Shown piece after piece: positions 23,677-33,568 of a stretch of DNA of 64,000 nucleotides (the stretch's first letter is position 1; each line of letters begins with the position of its first letter). The notes under the pieces are model-generated. The model made no database searches, was not told the DNA's origin, and saw nothing but the letters and a program-made list of their open reading frames with translations. The stretch comes from Nemertoderma westbladi (lineage: Eukaryota; Xenacoelomorpha; Nemertodermatida; Nemertodermatidae): assembly GCA_032718475.1 (NCBI GenBank), contig JAUCBJ010000050.1, forward strand, positions 50,448 to 114,447, read 5' to 3'. The position numbers were made by a program, and so were the translations under genes.

Positions 23677-25177
23677 TGTTGCCGTTATTCCTACACCAGG
23701 GGGAAAAACGCCGATGCTGGAGACGTGACTTAACAGACCACCGAGCCCCGGCCAGTCACCGGATATTGATTGTGGGGAGGGAATATTTCTAAGATGCAAG
23801 TTTGCGGTTGAGAAAAGCTGCATTAGTTGGATATACTCTTTAATGTAACTTCCTATAGTTGAAAACCTGTTGAAACCTGATTAAGAATAATTTTGGGCTT
23901 CCCCAAATCAATATACACCAAATATTCACAATAAGTATACACGATAATATAAATCCCTACGGTATATTATTTAATAACCCGCTGTTCGCTCAGAATTTTA
24001 GCCTACCTAATGTTCCCCAGATTTTCCCTCAGTCCCAGTCTTAGTGCCGTAGTGTCGGTGTCGGTCGACCCTGTCGCGTGTCCGTTCCACCCCTCACGAA
24101 CCCCGAAGGGAACGATCATCGAGAACCAGCACGGCTTGGCTAAGGGTCGGTCCAGTCGGTAGACTCTGTCGCGTATCCGTACCACCCCTCTCGAACCCCG
24201 AAGGGTTCGGTCATCGAGAACCAGTACGGCTTGGCTAGGAGTCCGTCAGTTCATCACAGAAACCCAACCACCTAGGCTTTCCGAGTCCTTTTCAGGCTCG
24301 TAGTCGCTTCGGCAGCCGAGAAACTGCTCCGAACAGTCGGTAGGCCAGTAGAGTCTAGTCGAGTCTAGTCCTTTGTCTTTCGACCCCATCGCGTGTCCGT
24401 TCCACCCCTCACGAACCCCGAAGGGAACGATCATCGAGAACCAGAACGGCTTGGCTAAGGGGTCTGTCGTCGGTTCCCGTCGCGAATCACAGTCAAGCAG
24501 TCAGCGTTCCGAGTCCTTTTCAGGCTCGTAGTAGCCGCAGTTGACCCGAGACCGCTAAGGGCAGTCCTTGTCAAACCAGTCCTGTGGCCAGCCCTTTCGC
24601 ATGTCCGTCCCACCCCTCACGAACCCCGAAGGGATCGGTCATCGAGAACCAGTACGGCTTAGGTCAGGGGGCAGTCTTAAGTTGGCCACCTGTTCGCGTG
24701 TCCGCTCCACCCCTCACGAACCCCGGGGTTCGATCATCGAGACCCAGAACGGCTTGGCTACTAAGGGGCCGTCGGTGCCCGTCGCAAATCCCTGACACAA
24801 GCAGTCAGCGTTCCGAGTCCTTTTCAGGCTCGTAGTAGCTGCCGTTGGCCAGGGACCGCTAAGGGCAGTCCTTGTCCTTTAGGCCTGGCGCATTACCAAA
24901 TCCACCCCTACAGGCAGCAGGAAGTTGGCCAGGGCCTAATAGTACTCAGGCTAACCTGAATACTGCTTGCATTTTCCATCCCCCCTGGCCCTTATAACTA
25001 TGAAATTATTCCCGTACCCTGTAAGTTGCCCCAAAGTTCGCCCATAAATCGCCCCCAGTTTAATGAATGTGCCCAAAACCCATGGTCCCGCACCCAGTAG
25101 TAATATCGGAATAATCAATTTTAATAAAATACAAAAATATTCAACTCGCGTTATGGAAAGTTGAAATACCGCGAACA
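23677..25177 (-). repeat. 3' LTR of nested element
   Basis: 1501 bp, TGTT…AACA ends. The minus-strand sequence just upstream, CATTGGGGGGGAC (25178-25190), is a G-rich tract suitable as the polypurine primer. The LTR holds five structured 70-nt units and three copies of the hairpin motif. Confidence 0.95.
24065..24850 (-). repeat. LTR-internal structured repeats (five 70-nt units, three hairpin motifs)
   Basis: Units start near 24066, 24167, 24389, 24594 and 24696. Each contains CCACCCCTC, ACGAACCCCG and ATCATCGAGA-type words and ends with ACGGCTT. Each forms a hairpin on CGAACCC with a CGAA loop, from imperfect (…GGGAACG) to perfect (…GGGTTCG, or the palindrome CGAACCCCGGGGTTCG). The outer arms vary in step in units 2 and 3 (CCGTAC with GTACGG, CCGTTC with GAACGG). 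Interspersed are three copies of CGAGTCCTTTTCAGGCTCG (24279-24304, 24507-24532, 24811-24836). The same array is at 33957-34742 in the other LTR. Confidence 0.75.
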
Positions 25178-25343
25178 GTCCCCCCCAATGACCTTCGTGA
25201 AGTCTGTCGGTCGATTGAGTTTGCGTAGGTCATTCCCAATATAAAAAAAAATCCCAAATTTAATATTGCATAGTTTTAATTAATATGGCCTAGAGTTTGT
25301 ATAAATAAATGTTCGATAAATGTTCCTGGAATATCCCAATCCA
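25178..25343 (-). other. Gap between third ORF and 3' LTR, with polypurine tract
   Basis: G7 tract on the minus strand at 25186-25180 next to the LTR; the rest is AT-rich and non-coding. Confidence 0.6.
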
Positions 25344-27944
25344 TTATTTCTTTTTCTGGTACGCCTTCCGTCTCTTCGCCCGTCGACTCTCATCGATCGC
25401 TATGGCTGGTAGAGGAGCGTCAACATCCATCGTGAGTAACGCTTCGGCTTGTCTCCTGGCGGCTCTTCCTTTCGAAGGCATCGGGATCATGTCGGTTCGT
25501 CTTTCCAACTCGGAGTTGCGTGCCTCTAGGAACCATTCTCCGTCACCGAACTCCTCTTTATACGAATATAATCGTCTAATAACTTCGAATGGACCGAATA
25601 ATCCGGCGCTCAGTAGCAGATCCACGTAATGGAAGGGTAGCGAGGCCGACGTGTGGAGGCGTTCCGGGAAGGAGAAATATCCGCACGCCATCTCCTGCGC
25701 GATATTCCGAGCGTTTCTCCGAAACTTGGTCTTTAAATGGCTGTTTGCGTATGTCTCAAACATGACCATATTGCCCATAGCGGTAACGTCTTTGGTTGGA
25801 CATTTAATATAGCAGCGGGGGCTAGCGGAATGTCCACGGAAACCGCACGTGGTGCAGAGGTTATAAAGGATCGGACAGACCGAAACGTCGTGGCCCGATA
25901 TCGCGCAGTATGGGCAATAGAGTATCCCAAGGAGCTGGAGGCAAGAATCGGTAACCCGATTCCTTCTGCTGCGTGGGCACTGCTCCGAACCGCAGTCGTC
26001 GCATACCTCCAACTGCATCTCCCGACCGGGGAATATCGGAATAGGAACGCCGGCGTAGTATTCGAGTCGTCGGTCGCTCTTCGGAATATTCTCGGTGGTC
26101 GGTAGCCCGCGGAATGCTGGGCTCTTGCGTAGTATGTTTTCGCTCCGATAACCCTCTTTATGTCCCGATGGTCTCAACTCGGACGACCGTTTCTGGCGGT
26201 GGATCCATTCAGTTTGCTCGGCGTACCAACGGGTTAGTCGCATAGGGTCCTGAGGAACGGCGGGTGTAGTAGCTACCGCTGGTCGGCGAAGAGGTGCCGG
26301 GGTTTTCGACGGAGGGATACCGAGGAGATCATCGGGTGTCGGCGCATCGCTGGGTCCCTCCTCGACCAGTATCGCTGAGCGGGTCCGTAGGTGGCTGGTA
26401 CTCGGGATCTCCGACGACCAATCTTCGCCACCCGGGAAAGGATACGGGGATAACCGTTGGCATATGTCGCCGAAGTCGCTCAATGCAGCCGTAGTGGCTA
26501 CCTCTCTCGCGGGGCTACCGGAGCCGCGTGGGGTGTAGACGCCTGCTCTCTTTATCGGTTCGGCCGAGGCAACCCGTTTGGCGGCCGGTCCGTACGCGGC
26601 CTCCGGTTCGAGTTGTCGCTTCGGGGTGGAGAGTAGAACACCCTCGTTTAGCCATATCTCTTCCCCTTCCGAGGAGATCAGCGGCTCCTCCGCACCGAGA
26701 AGTTCGGTAATCGTAGGGATATCGTAAGGTCCGCTCTCGTCCCAGGATTCGATAATGGCGGGCGTTTTCGATTCTCCCGGTGTAATGTTCTCGACCGCTT
26801 TAAACGCGTGGTTTATAACCTCGTTCCAGTCGTAGTCGACGAAGGAAAGGGGGGCCACCTTGATGAGGTTATCTAGAGTCTTGCAGATAAACTTAGCGAC
26901 GGTGTAGCATTCCATAACGACGTAGATATAGCTCCGTCGATCGGGATTCTCCCACCTTTGGTGTATCGTCCACTTCCGATCGACGTCCTTCCATCGACCC
27001 TCTCGCTCGCTCTTTATCTCTAATCCCGGGTATCCGCCGTATATTTTATTATAGTCCCGGAATTTCTGGGGTTTGAAGTCGATACCGCCGTTGAGCACAG
27101 CGAGGTAGCCGATCCCGGATTTCGTCGGTCTCACTTCTTGGAATCCTCGCATGAACTCGGCGAATCGTAACCAGGCTAGCAGCGTTTGAGTATCGATGCA
27201 ATGGCTAAGTGCGTTGAGGTCGTTTCGTCGGTTTCTTCCTGCGGGAGCGTTCGCGTAATCGTTCCGGACGTCCGCCTTGATATCCGACCCGATTTTAATG
27301 ACGTCGAAGTCGAAGAGGATCTTTTGGATATCCGTAGGCAGCAACCAGATCGCTCCGGCTGCCTGCACTTCATGTCTGGGTGTCGGGAATATTCGGCACA
27401 CCAGTACCAAACCATCCAGGGTTCCGAGGACGACGACTAAGGATCGACCGTATTCTTTCGCCCCGTACTTTTCCTGGTAGTCGTCGCGGTTTTGGATAAT
27501 CGATACGCGTTCCTCTCGAAGCGTCGCCGTACACTCCGACAGGTTTCCCCAGTGGGCGAGGTACGTACTCTTGTCGTCGACGAAACTCTGACATCTCGCC
27601 AACGTAATCGCCTTCGAGGTGGGCGTCGCGTTTCCCTCGTTGTCGTAGATCAAACATCGGGATCTGTAGACGCTCTGCCGGAACGTTTCCCAAAACGACG
27701 AATCGTCCCCTCCGGTTGCCTTTGCGTTCCGAGTCCTTTTCAGGCTCGTAGTAGCATCGGCTAACCGGAGGGCTCGTAGATTCTTAGAATCCGGTCCCTC
27801 TCGCCCGGTGAATTTAATTTCTCGTACGTTCTCATTTAGCAGAATGTTCCAATTTGTATCAAAGTCAGGGGATCCGGGTTGCGAATATTCCAGTAGATCT
27901 ACCGTGTTACGTAATTCGCCGATAATTTGGCGATTTGGGTCCAT
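25344..27944 (-). CDS. Third ORF of nested BEL/Pao element: exonuclease-like domain plus CCHC zinc knuckles
   Basis: Intact 866-residue ORF between the pol remnant and the 3' LTR. Residues about 167-360 resemble an RNase D/WRN-type DEDD exonuclease fold. They show WLLPTDIQKIL, then VIKIGSDIKADVRNDY (exo II region, with an Asp at the expected place), CIDTQTLLAWL (matching the FDTQLAxxL block), GIGYLAVLNGGIDF, and YIYVVMECYTVAKFICKTL (exo III region, Glu where Asp is usual). The exo I DxE is not recognisable, so catalysis is doubtful. A Pro/Ser-rich linker (400-640) follows, then CDDC (648-651), zinc knuckles C677-C680-H685-C690 (CX2CX4HX4C) and C697-C700-H705-C711, a conserved block GYFSFPERLHTSA, and a basic tail RRAKRRKAYQKKK. 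No signal peptide or membrane segment is seen. It is homologous over its length to the broken ORF of the outer element. The role is unknown; nucleic-acid binding in the nucleus is an inference. Confidence 0.8.
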   Translation of the reverse strand: MDPNRQIIGELRNTVDLLEYSQPGSPDFDTNWNILLNENVREIKFTGREGPDSKNLRALRLADATTSLKRTRNAKATGGDDSSFWETFRQSVYRSRCLIYDNEGNATPTSKAITLARCQSFVDDKSTYLAHWGNLSECTATLREERVSIIQNRDDYQEKYGAKEYGRSLVVVLGTLDGLVLVCRIFPTPRHEVQAAGAIWLLPTDIQKILFDFDVIKIGSDIKADVRNDYANAPAGRNRRNDLNALSHCIDTQTLLAWLRFAEFMRGFQEVRPTKSGIGYLAVLNGGIDFKPQKFRDYNKIYGGYPGLEIKSEREGRWKDVDRKWTIHQRWENPDRRSYIYVVMECYTVAKFICKTLDNLIKVAPLSFVDYDWNEVINHAFKAVENITPGESKTPAIIESWDESGPYDIPTITELLGAEEPLISSEGEEIWLNEGVLLSTPKRQLEPEAAYGPAAKRVASAEPIKRAGVYTPRGSGSPAREVATTAALSDFGDICQRLSPYPFPGGEDWSSEIPSTSHLRTRSAILVEEGPSDAPTPDDLLGIPPSKTPAPLRRPAVATTPAVPQDPMRLTRWYAEQTEWIHRQKRSSELRPSGHKEGYRSENILRKSPAFRGLPTTENIPKSDRRLEYYAGVPIPIFPGREMQLEVCDDCGSEQCPRSRRNRVTDSCLQLLGILYCPYCAISGHDVSVCPILYNLCTTCGFRGHSASPRCYIKCPTKDVTAMGNMVMFETYANSHLKTKFRRNARNIAQEMACGYFSFPERLHTSASLPFHYVDLLLSAGLFGPFEVIRRLYSYKEEFGDGEWFLEARNSELERRTDMIPMPSKGRAARRQAEALLTMDVDAPLPAIAIDESRRAKRRKAYQKKK
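27727..27752 (-). promoter_or_regulatory. Hairpin motif inside third ORF
   Basis: A copy of CGAGTCCTTTTCAGGCTCG with several identical flanking bases, embedded in the coding frame (read as TTSLKRTRNA). It can fold into a 6-bp stem with one bulged T and a six-base loop. Its frame differs from the copy in the gag ORF. Confidence 0.65.
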
Positions 27945-29188
27945 ATTTACGATTATATCCGTTACAAATTAGTTCAGTTAATTATAAGTCCAGAAAGTCT
28001 GAAACTATAGCGATAGCAGAATAATTCAGTTTTATTTTTAGTACAGTTTATTAATAACATTGCTATATAGGCATCTATCATCTTATTGCTAATACATTCA
28101 GCATTTACAGTTGCTATAACTATACATTAATATCCAACCAGTTTTTTATGACTTTTTTGTCCTTTTTTTTTCCAATTCTTTTCTTTGACCTCTTTTATAC
28201 CTTTTTTTTGTCTTTTTTCATTTCATTATTATTTCATCTCATTTCATTTATTTCCACATATATTTCAACATTTAGTTCCACCATTTATTTCACATTTATT
28301 TATTTCCACATCATCATTGGGTTTATAGCCCCCCGGCTATCATCATTGGTTATAAGCGCAGCACCAGGGTGCGCATCATTACATTTTCATCAGTATACGC
28401 GTCATCATTCAGGTTTATAGCAGAGTTGTCTGATCCTTTTCATCATTTCCAACTATATTGAATCATTTTCTTTGGTTAATCTTTGTCGTGGAAGGGGTGT
28501 TACGCGGCAATCTGGGATCTACAGCTGGACTCGTTACACCGCCTACGCCCCAAACTGCGCACGTAACGGACAATGAAGACGCTAGGAGTGAAGTCACGTG
28601 GGTGCACCAGGGACCCACCAGAATAACACTCCCAACAACATAAAGCTCAGTCGACGAAGTCATGTGGGATGGGGTTACGCAACATTCTGGGATCTACAGC
28701 TGGACTCGTTACACCGCCTACGCCCCAAAATCCACGCAACGGTCCCACCAGAATAACGCGACTGAGAAACATAAAACCCTCTATCGTCGAAGTCACGTGG
28801 ATGCACCATGGACCCACCAGAATAACGGGATAGAGGGGGTGTTGCGCGGCAATCCGGGATCTACAGCTGGACTCGTTACACCGCCTACGCCCCGAACTGC
28901 GCACGCAACGGACAACATAACATACTGCAATGAATACAATGAATTCCACTTCAAATCTTTTCCATTTCTAATAATCCAATATCGTAGGTCCTGATGACCA
29001 AAATCAGGGTAAACAATGCATAAACGACCCTGCGTCAGTCGAAACATCTGCAGGGTGATGCTGGACTCCACATAACACACGAGGAAACACAAATACCATT
29101 GCGTGGTTACAGTTGGTTTAAGGGGGGTCCATAACTCGTTGTCGATAAATCACAGTTAAAAGGAGTTTGTCAACATGATGAGAAGGGT
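27945..29188 (-). other. Non-coding gap before third ORF, with T-rich tract and 170-bp tandem repeat
   Basis: A pyrimidine-rich plus strand at 28140-28320 (purine-rich on the coding strand) and three tandem copies of a block around GGGATCTACAGCTGGACTCG (starting near 28494, 28668 and 28836, spacing 174 and 168). The blocks include GTTACACCGCCTACGCCCC and ACCCACCAGAATAACG. No ORF is supported. The place upstream of the third ORF makes it a candidate promoter or splice region. Confidence 0.6.
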
Positions 29189-32100
29189 TTAAACGCATTT
29201 GTAATTGTCACCAATGTCCACAGTAGGATCCGTAGGGAACTTATTACCTCTTGTAGAATCACCACTGTCATTGCCTTCAAGAAGGCACAGCTTCTGGATG
29301 GGGCGTTGGTAGTGGCCCGCTTTCGTTCGTATCGTCACAGTCCTCGCAAGTCCGTCTTTGCTTGGGTGTATGGTCACGACCCGCGCCACAGGCCAGTGAA
29401 CGCGGTCTTTGAGATCTTCTCTAACTAGTACCATGTCGCCAACTGCGACGTTCCGGTGGGTGTTGTTCCATTTCCTCCTGGTCCGGAGGGTTATGAGATA
29501 TTCCTGGGCCCAAATTCTCCACCAATGCGCTGCCAACGCTTGGGCCTTTTTCCAGTTTGTATGCTTCGCGATCTCGTTGGGATCCGGGAACATGGTTTCT
29601 GGGAGAACGTGGGTTTTGGGTCTCCCCAGTAGGTGGTTAGGAGTGAGGGACTCAACTGAGGCGTTCGCCATCCGGGTATTACGGCAGATTAGTCCATGCT
29701 CTCCCATTAATGGTGTCAATGTTATCAACATCATTATTATCATCAACAACCTTATTATCCACCAAAGCATGGGTACGCGCCAATGTCCGTCTTTAAACGT
29801 GGCCTGGTCGAGAACGTCCATACAATATTGGTCCTCTTCGGATGGGTTTTCGTCCTTTTCCGCGAACTCCTGGGTCTCCAAATTAAAATATTTCGTCATC
29901 TCTCGTTGGGTTTTCTCTGTTTCCAGAAACAAATCCTCGTCAAGATCCGAAACTGAGCAATAACCCACAGAGGTTACATTCTCTTTAATCTGACATTTAG
30001 GAAGGTAGGTATAGGTGTCCGTAGTTTCCTCCTTAATGCCGCAGAGTGTCCATCCCATTATTGTTCGTTCAGCATAAAATCCGTCATCCTGATTTATAGA
30101 TCGGGCGATATCTCCGGTGGGGATGTGTAGTTCCGGTGTATCAAGTCCGATCAGTAGGGTGATACGGTTTACGTCCAACTGCGGACACCTCAGGTCTACA
30201 TCGTCCCGGTCCAATTGTATGAGGGGGGCGTACTCGGCTGATTGTCGGAACCGCACCCGGAGGTCTGTGTGTACCAAGGCGTTCTTTATGGTTAACTTAG
30301 CCGTTTCGTAGCCCTTCATCACTCCTTCCATCTGGAGTTGCACCTCCCCGGACTCTACCTCTCTGTTATCGGTGATGGTTTGTATGGGCCGTTTGCAAGG
30401 CTCATATTCTAGGCCGAGTTGCTCGAGGAAATCCCGGTCGATGATGGTTCCGTCGGACCCGTTATCGAGGAATGCGAGTGTCGTCAAAGATTTGCCGACT
30501 CCTTGGATCCTTACTGGGATTACCTTTGCGAAAACCATGTAGCGGCGATTTATAAGATTAATCGTGGCCGAAATATTTGTTACTTGTGGTGTAGCGGTGG
30601 AGATTTTAAACGGGTTGGTTTCTCTCCGTTGGGTTGTCCGGGTTCCTTTGAAGATGTGGTTTGTTTCTCCTCTTCGCCTGGCTTCGATCCGAAAGGGGAG
30701 GGTAGTAAAATCGAAGTTCGCGGGGATGTGGAGGAGCGTGTGATGGCGTTGGTCGTTACAGACAGTACAGCATGATCTTTGGTCGCACTCCCGAACATAG
30801 TGACCTGTTCCAAGACACCGGAAGCATCCTCGGTGTTTCATTATCGCCTCGAAGCGTGGGACGAGTTCGGCGAACTGAAACTTTCTGCAGAATTCCACTT
30901 TGTGTTTCTCCCCACAGAAGAGACATATAGTGGAGGCTGTGGTGCCTTCCCTTTCGGGTGCCCAATTCGCTAGGTAGCATGCCCATTCTTCTGCTAAGGT
31001 CGGTTCCTCGTAATCCTCGTCATCCGAGTCCTCAGCCATACTGATGGCCATCGCACTCACAGGAGTAGGGCGGAATCTTGGGTTTGAAGTGGGTGCCCTG
31101 CTCTGGTAATTGCTCTCCATTGCGTCCAACTTGGCGAGACTTTGTTTCGAGAACATCGAGTCATTCATGGCTTCGGAGATATCGTCCAGGAATGCCGACA
31201 TTTCGAGGAAGCTGGGATCTTGATCTGGATGTCTGCGCCGGAGATCTACGCATTTATAGGCCCACTTACTTTGCAGCCATCCGGGGAACTTCCGGGCGAT
31301 CTGTCGGAGGTTTAGAATGTTGTTCACCTGGTCCTCCTTATTTAAGGGTTTCAGAGTGTAGTAGGCATCCTTCATGGAATCTGAGAAATCCTGGAGGTTC
31401 TGTGGGTCCCCTAGTGATCCCGCGTCTTGTATCAGTTTCTCTAGAGTTTTATTAATTATAGTTCCGGTATTTCCGTATCTTTTATCTAGAGTTTTCCATG
31501 CGTCATAGTATGCCTCATGAGAACCTCCCTCAAAACATGCAACAATTCTGCGTGGTTTGTCACCCAGGTATTGCGATAAATATACCAATTTCTGTGCGTC
31601 GGCTATGTCTGTTGATCCGATCTGCGCAAAGAACCGTTTCTTGAATCTGAGGTAATCGACGGGATCTCCTTCGAAGGTGCGAATCTCCATCTTCGGCATG
31701 GCAAGGCGGTTCTCCAACGCCCGGATGATGCTGACGTCGTCTGAACTAGAGTGACTCGGAGGGTTATAGTTATTGGCACTCACTCCCATACTTGATGGAT
31801 CAATAATAGGTGGAGTTTTAATAATGACGCGGCTACGAGTTTGTGGTGTCGATGTAAACGGGTTATTTGATCGGGGAGTGGCGTCCCGTTCCGAGTCCTT
31901 TTCAGGCTCGTACTTGGGTACACTCGCTGTCGTGGTGTTGGATGGGAAATAAGGTTCCTCATTCTTTAGCGTAGCTGGTGGGGGATGGAACACCGGGGCT
32001 TGTGCCGATAGCGTAGACTGTTTGGTGGGCGGGATCTCGGGTTTCAGAGGCTTCGCCGCTGTTGGTGTAAATGACTTTTCTAACTCCGGTACCGGAATTG

Positions 32101-33046
32101 GTTCATATTCCTGATCTATATCCCTTTCCCAGTCCTCGTAGAGTTGAATATCTCGTTCTATAAGTGCGGCTTCATATTCTGCGAGTTTTGCAATATCCGC
32201 ATTCTTTTTGTGGATGAGAATTGCTTGGGCCTCGGCGTGTTGTTTACGCATTTCCGCTTCCCATTTACGTTGTTCGATCTCTCGTTCGGCCTCTCGTCCG
32301 CGTTGTTCGGCCTCTAGTCTATGTTGTTCGGCCTCTAGTCTATGTTGTTCGGCCTCCTGTTCGCGTTGTTCGGCCTGCCGTTCGGCCGCTTGTTCGGCCT
32401 CTCGCTTTTGTGTCTCGGCGGCTAATACATCTTGCTCGGCTTGCAGTTGAATATACTCATCTTCCATCCGAGCTTTGAGGGCTAATGCCTTCCGTTCTCG
32501 CAGTTGGTCTCGGAGTGGCGGCGCCCCTTGAGAACTGCGCGCTGAGCCGGATATTTCGCTCCTAGCGCTGGAGTGCTGATCTCTAACGGACCCCGTTCTC
32601 TTTCGATGTACTGCTGTCCTGATGCTGGAGGATCGTACCGATTCCGCATCTGTTCTTTCAGCCCTCTTGTAGTACTGTTCCTCATAGCCTCTCACAAGGC
32701 TGAGGGTCCTCCGGTGTTGTTTGCGGAACCCATCTAGATGTACAACGTGTTCTTCCAACTTGGGGTAGTTTTCCAGATCGGTGGGGGGAACGAGCTCTTG
32801 GTACGCCTGTATCATTCTTTCGTACCGCTGTAGGATATTTCGGATACTTTGAAGCTGAGTTTGTACCTCATTGAGGGGGGTTTTGACTCCCTTGAGTTGT
32901 TTCTCCATCCATTGATACGCTCGGGTTACTCTGCCTTTAAGAGCCCCTAACCGACGGGTCATGTTCTTGACGTTTGGTACCTCGTCGGCTTCCGAGTCTG
33001 TGTGGTGATCCATCTCGTCGGTATCGGATACGTTATTTGTGGTCAT
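29189..33046 (-). CDS. Gag-protease fused to pol C-terminal (DUF5641) domain, nested BEL/Pao element
   Basis: Single 1285-residue ORF. Order: N-terminal helical region, strong Gln/Glu/Ala-rich coiled coil (about 185-300, AEQHRLEAEQ repeats), Pro/Ser linker, BEL/Pao capsid-like DUF1759 region (about 450-610, FEGDPVDYLRFKKRF…), zinc knuckles C708-C711-H715-C720 and C741-C744-H749-C754, retropepsin-like protease with active-site LAFLDNGSDG (Asp861; DNG rather than the usual DSG/DTG), then VPMLW near 1095, the point where the RT linker begins in full elements. After a short foreign-looking stretch (1096-1122) it resumes at VESLTPNHLLGRPK and the DUF5641 domain (to about 1258), the C-terminus of BEL/Pao integrases. 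RT, RNase H and the integrase core are therefore deleted in frame. It would make particle protein and protease, but no replication enzymes. Confidence 0.9.
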   Translation of the reverse strand: MTTNNVSDTDEMDHHTDSEADEVPNVKNMTRRLGALKGRVTRAYQWMEKQLKGVKTPLNEVQTQLQSIRNILQRYERMIQAYQELVPPTDLENYPKLEEHVVHLDGFRKQHRRTLSLVRGYEEQYYKRAERTDAESVRSSSIRTAVHRKRTGSVRDQHSSARSEISGSARSSQGAPPLRDQLRERKALALKARMEDEYIQLQAEQDVLAAETQKREAEQAAERQAEQREQEAEQHRLEAEQHRLEAEQRGREAEREIEQRKWEAEMRKQHAEAQAILIHKKNADIAKLAEYEAALIERDIQLYEDWERDIDQEYEPIPVPELEKSFTPTAAKPLKPEIPPTKQSTLSAQAPVFHPPPATLKNEEPYFPSNTTTASVPKYEPEKDSERDATPRSNNPFTSTPQTRSRVIIKTPPIIDPSSMGVSANNYNPPSHSSSDDVSIIRALENRLAMPKMEIRTFEGDPVDYLRFKKRFFAQIGSTDIADAQKLVYLSQYLGDKPRRIVACFEGGSHEAYYDAWKTLDKRYGNTGTIINKTLEKLIQDAGSLGDPQNLQDFSDSMKDAYYTLKPLNKEDQVNNILNLRQIARKFPGWLQSKWAYKCVDLRRRHPDQDPSFLEMSAFLDDISEAMNDSMFSKQSLAKLDAMESNYQSRAPTSNPRFRPTPVSAMAISMAEDSDDEDYEEPTLAEEWACYLANWAPEREGTTASTICLFCGEKHKVEFCRKFQFAELVPRFEAIMKHRGCFRCLGTGHYVRECDQRSCCTVCNDQRHHTLLHIPANFDFTTLPFRIEARRRGETNHIFKGTRTTQRRETNPFKISTATPQVTNISATINLINRRYMVFAKVIPVRIQGVGKSLTTLAFLDNGSDGTIIDRDFLEQLGLEYEPCKRPIQTITDNREVESGEVQLQMEGVMKGYETAKLTIKNALVHTDLRVRFRQSAEYAPLIQLDRDDVDLRCPQLDVNRITLLIGLDTPELHIPTGDIARSINQDDGFYAERTIMGWTLCGIKEETTDTYTYLPKCQIKENVTSVGYCSVSDLDEDLFLETEKTQREMTKYFNLETQEFAEKDENPSEEDQYCMDVLDQATFKDGHWRVPMLWWIIRLLMIIMMLITLTPLMGEHGLICRNTRMANASVESLTPNHLLGRPKTHVLPETMFPDPNEIAKHTNWKKAQALAAHWWRIWAQEYLITLRTRRKWNNTHRNVAVGDMVLVREDLKDRVHWPVARVVTIHPSKDGLARTVTIRTKAGHYQRPIQKLCLLEGNDSGDSTRGNKFPTDPTVDIGDNYKCV
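31889..31912 (-). promoter_or_regulatory. Hairpin motif inside gag ORF
   Basis: Copy of CGAGTCCTTTTCAGGCTCG within the linker before the capsid region, read as KYEPEKDSER. The same nucleotides are read in another frame in the third ORF and are non-coding in the LTRs. Confidence 0.65.
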
Positions 33047-33568
33047 TGTAATGCCTCGTCGATGGCGAGATACGCGATGTCGTAAAACAGTTCCTCGTAG
33101 GTATTGTACTCAGCTTGGACCACCCGAACAGTAATCCTGAATCGTCCAACGTTCGTTCCTTGTACCTCAACTTCGACGTGCCAGATTCCTGGCTCAACTT
33201 GAATTATATCAATGGGTGTGATCGATACTTCTATTCCCTGTTAACAACTCTCCCGAATTGTGATCTGCCGACTACGAGTTGGTTAGATCGAGTTTGTTGT
33301 TTAATTAAACCACGACTTTGTCTCAACTCAAATACCAGAGTTTCCTCGTAGTGGGTGCTGGCAAGCACGTAGAGAGTTTTTGAAGAGTATTGAAGGATTC
33401 TCAACTTCCACCAGTTGAAGTTGACCGTAATTATCCTTAATTTTGACACCGTGTCAAAATTAACCGCATTAATTATTCTTAATTTTGACACCCCGTCAAA
33501 ATTAACCACGTGAATTATTCTTAATTTTGACACCCGGTCAAAATTAACCATATAATTATTCTTAATTT
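33047..33568 (-). other. 5' leader of nested element with three 42-bp palindromic repeats
   Basis: Three units spaced exactly 42 bp apart (33437, 33479, 33521) each carry a palindrome with arms TTAATTTTGAC and GTCAAAATTAA; the first is extended to 13-bp arms around one C. A half copy (33563-33568) abuts the LTR. This is the expected place for the primer-binding and packaging signals. TGGTTAATTTTGAC starts about 20 nt into the leader on the minus strand and begins with TGG like a primer site, but I could not assign a tRNA. Confidence 0.7.

Noticed and set aside
23677-23823. The first 49 codons of the 499-codon open frame ending at 22324 as the gene's N-terminus
   Set aside because: They are LTR sequence of the nested element and recur at 33569-33715; the frame is a chimera made by the insertion.
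24163-24242. 5S rRNA or tRNA-like gene (words CCGTACCACCCC and GGTTCGATC)
   Set aside because: Only short word similarity; no full cloverleaf or 5S internal control region.
24003-24835. Small open frames on both strands in the LTR repeats (also at 33895-34727)
   Set aside because: They are by-products of the 70-nt repeats and have no independent support as genes.
25344-27944. Third ORF as a retroviral envelope gene
   Set aside because: It has the right position, but no signal peptide, no hydrophobic fusion or anchor segment, and instead zinc knuckles and a basic tail.
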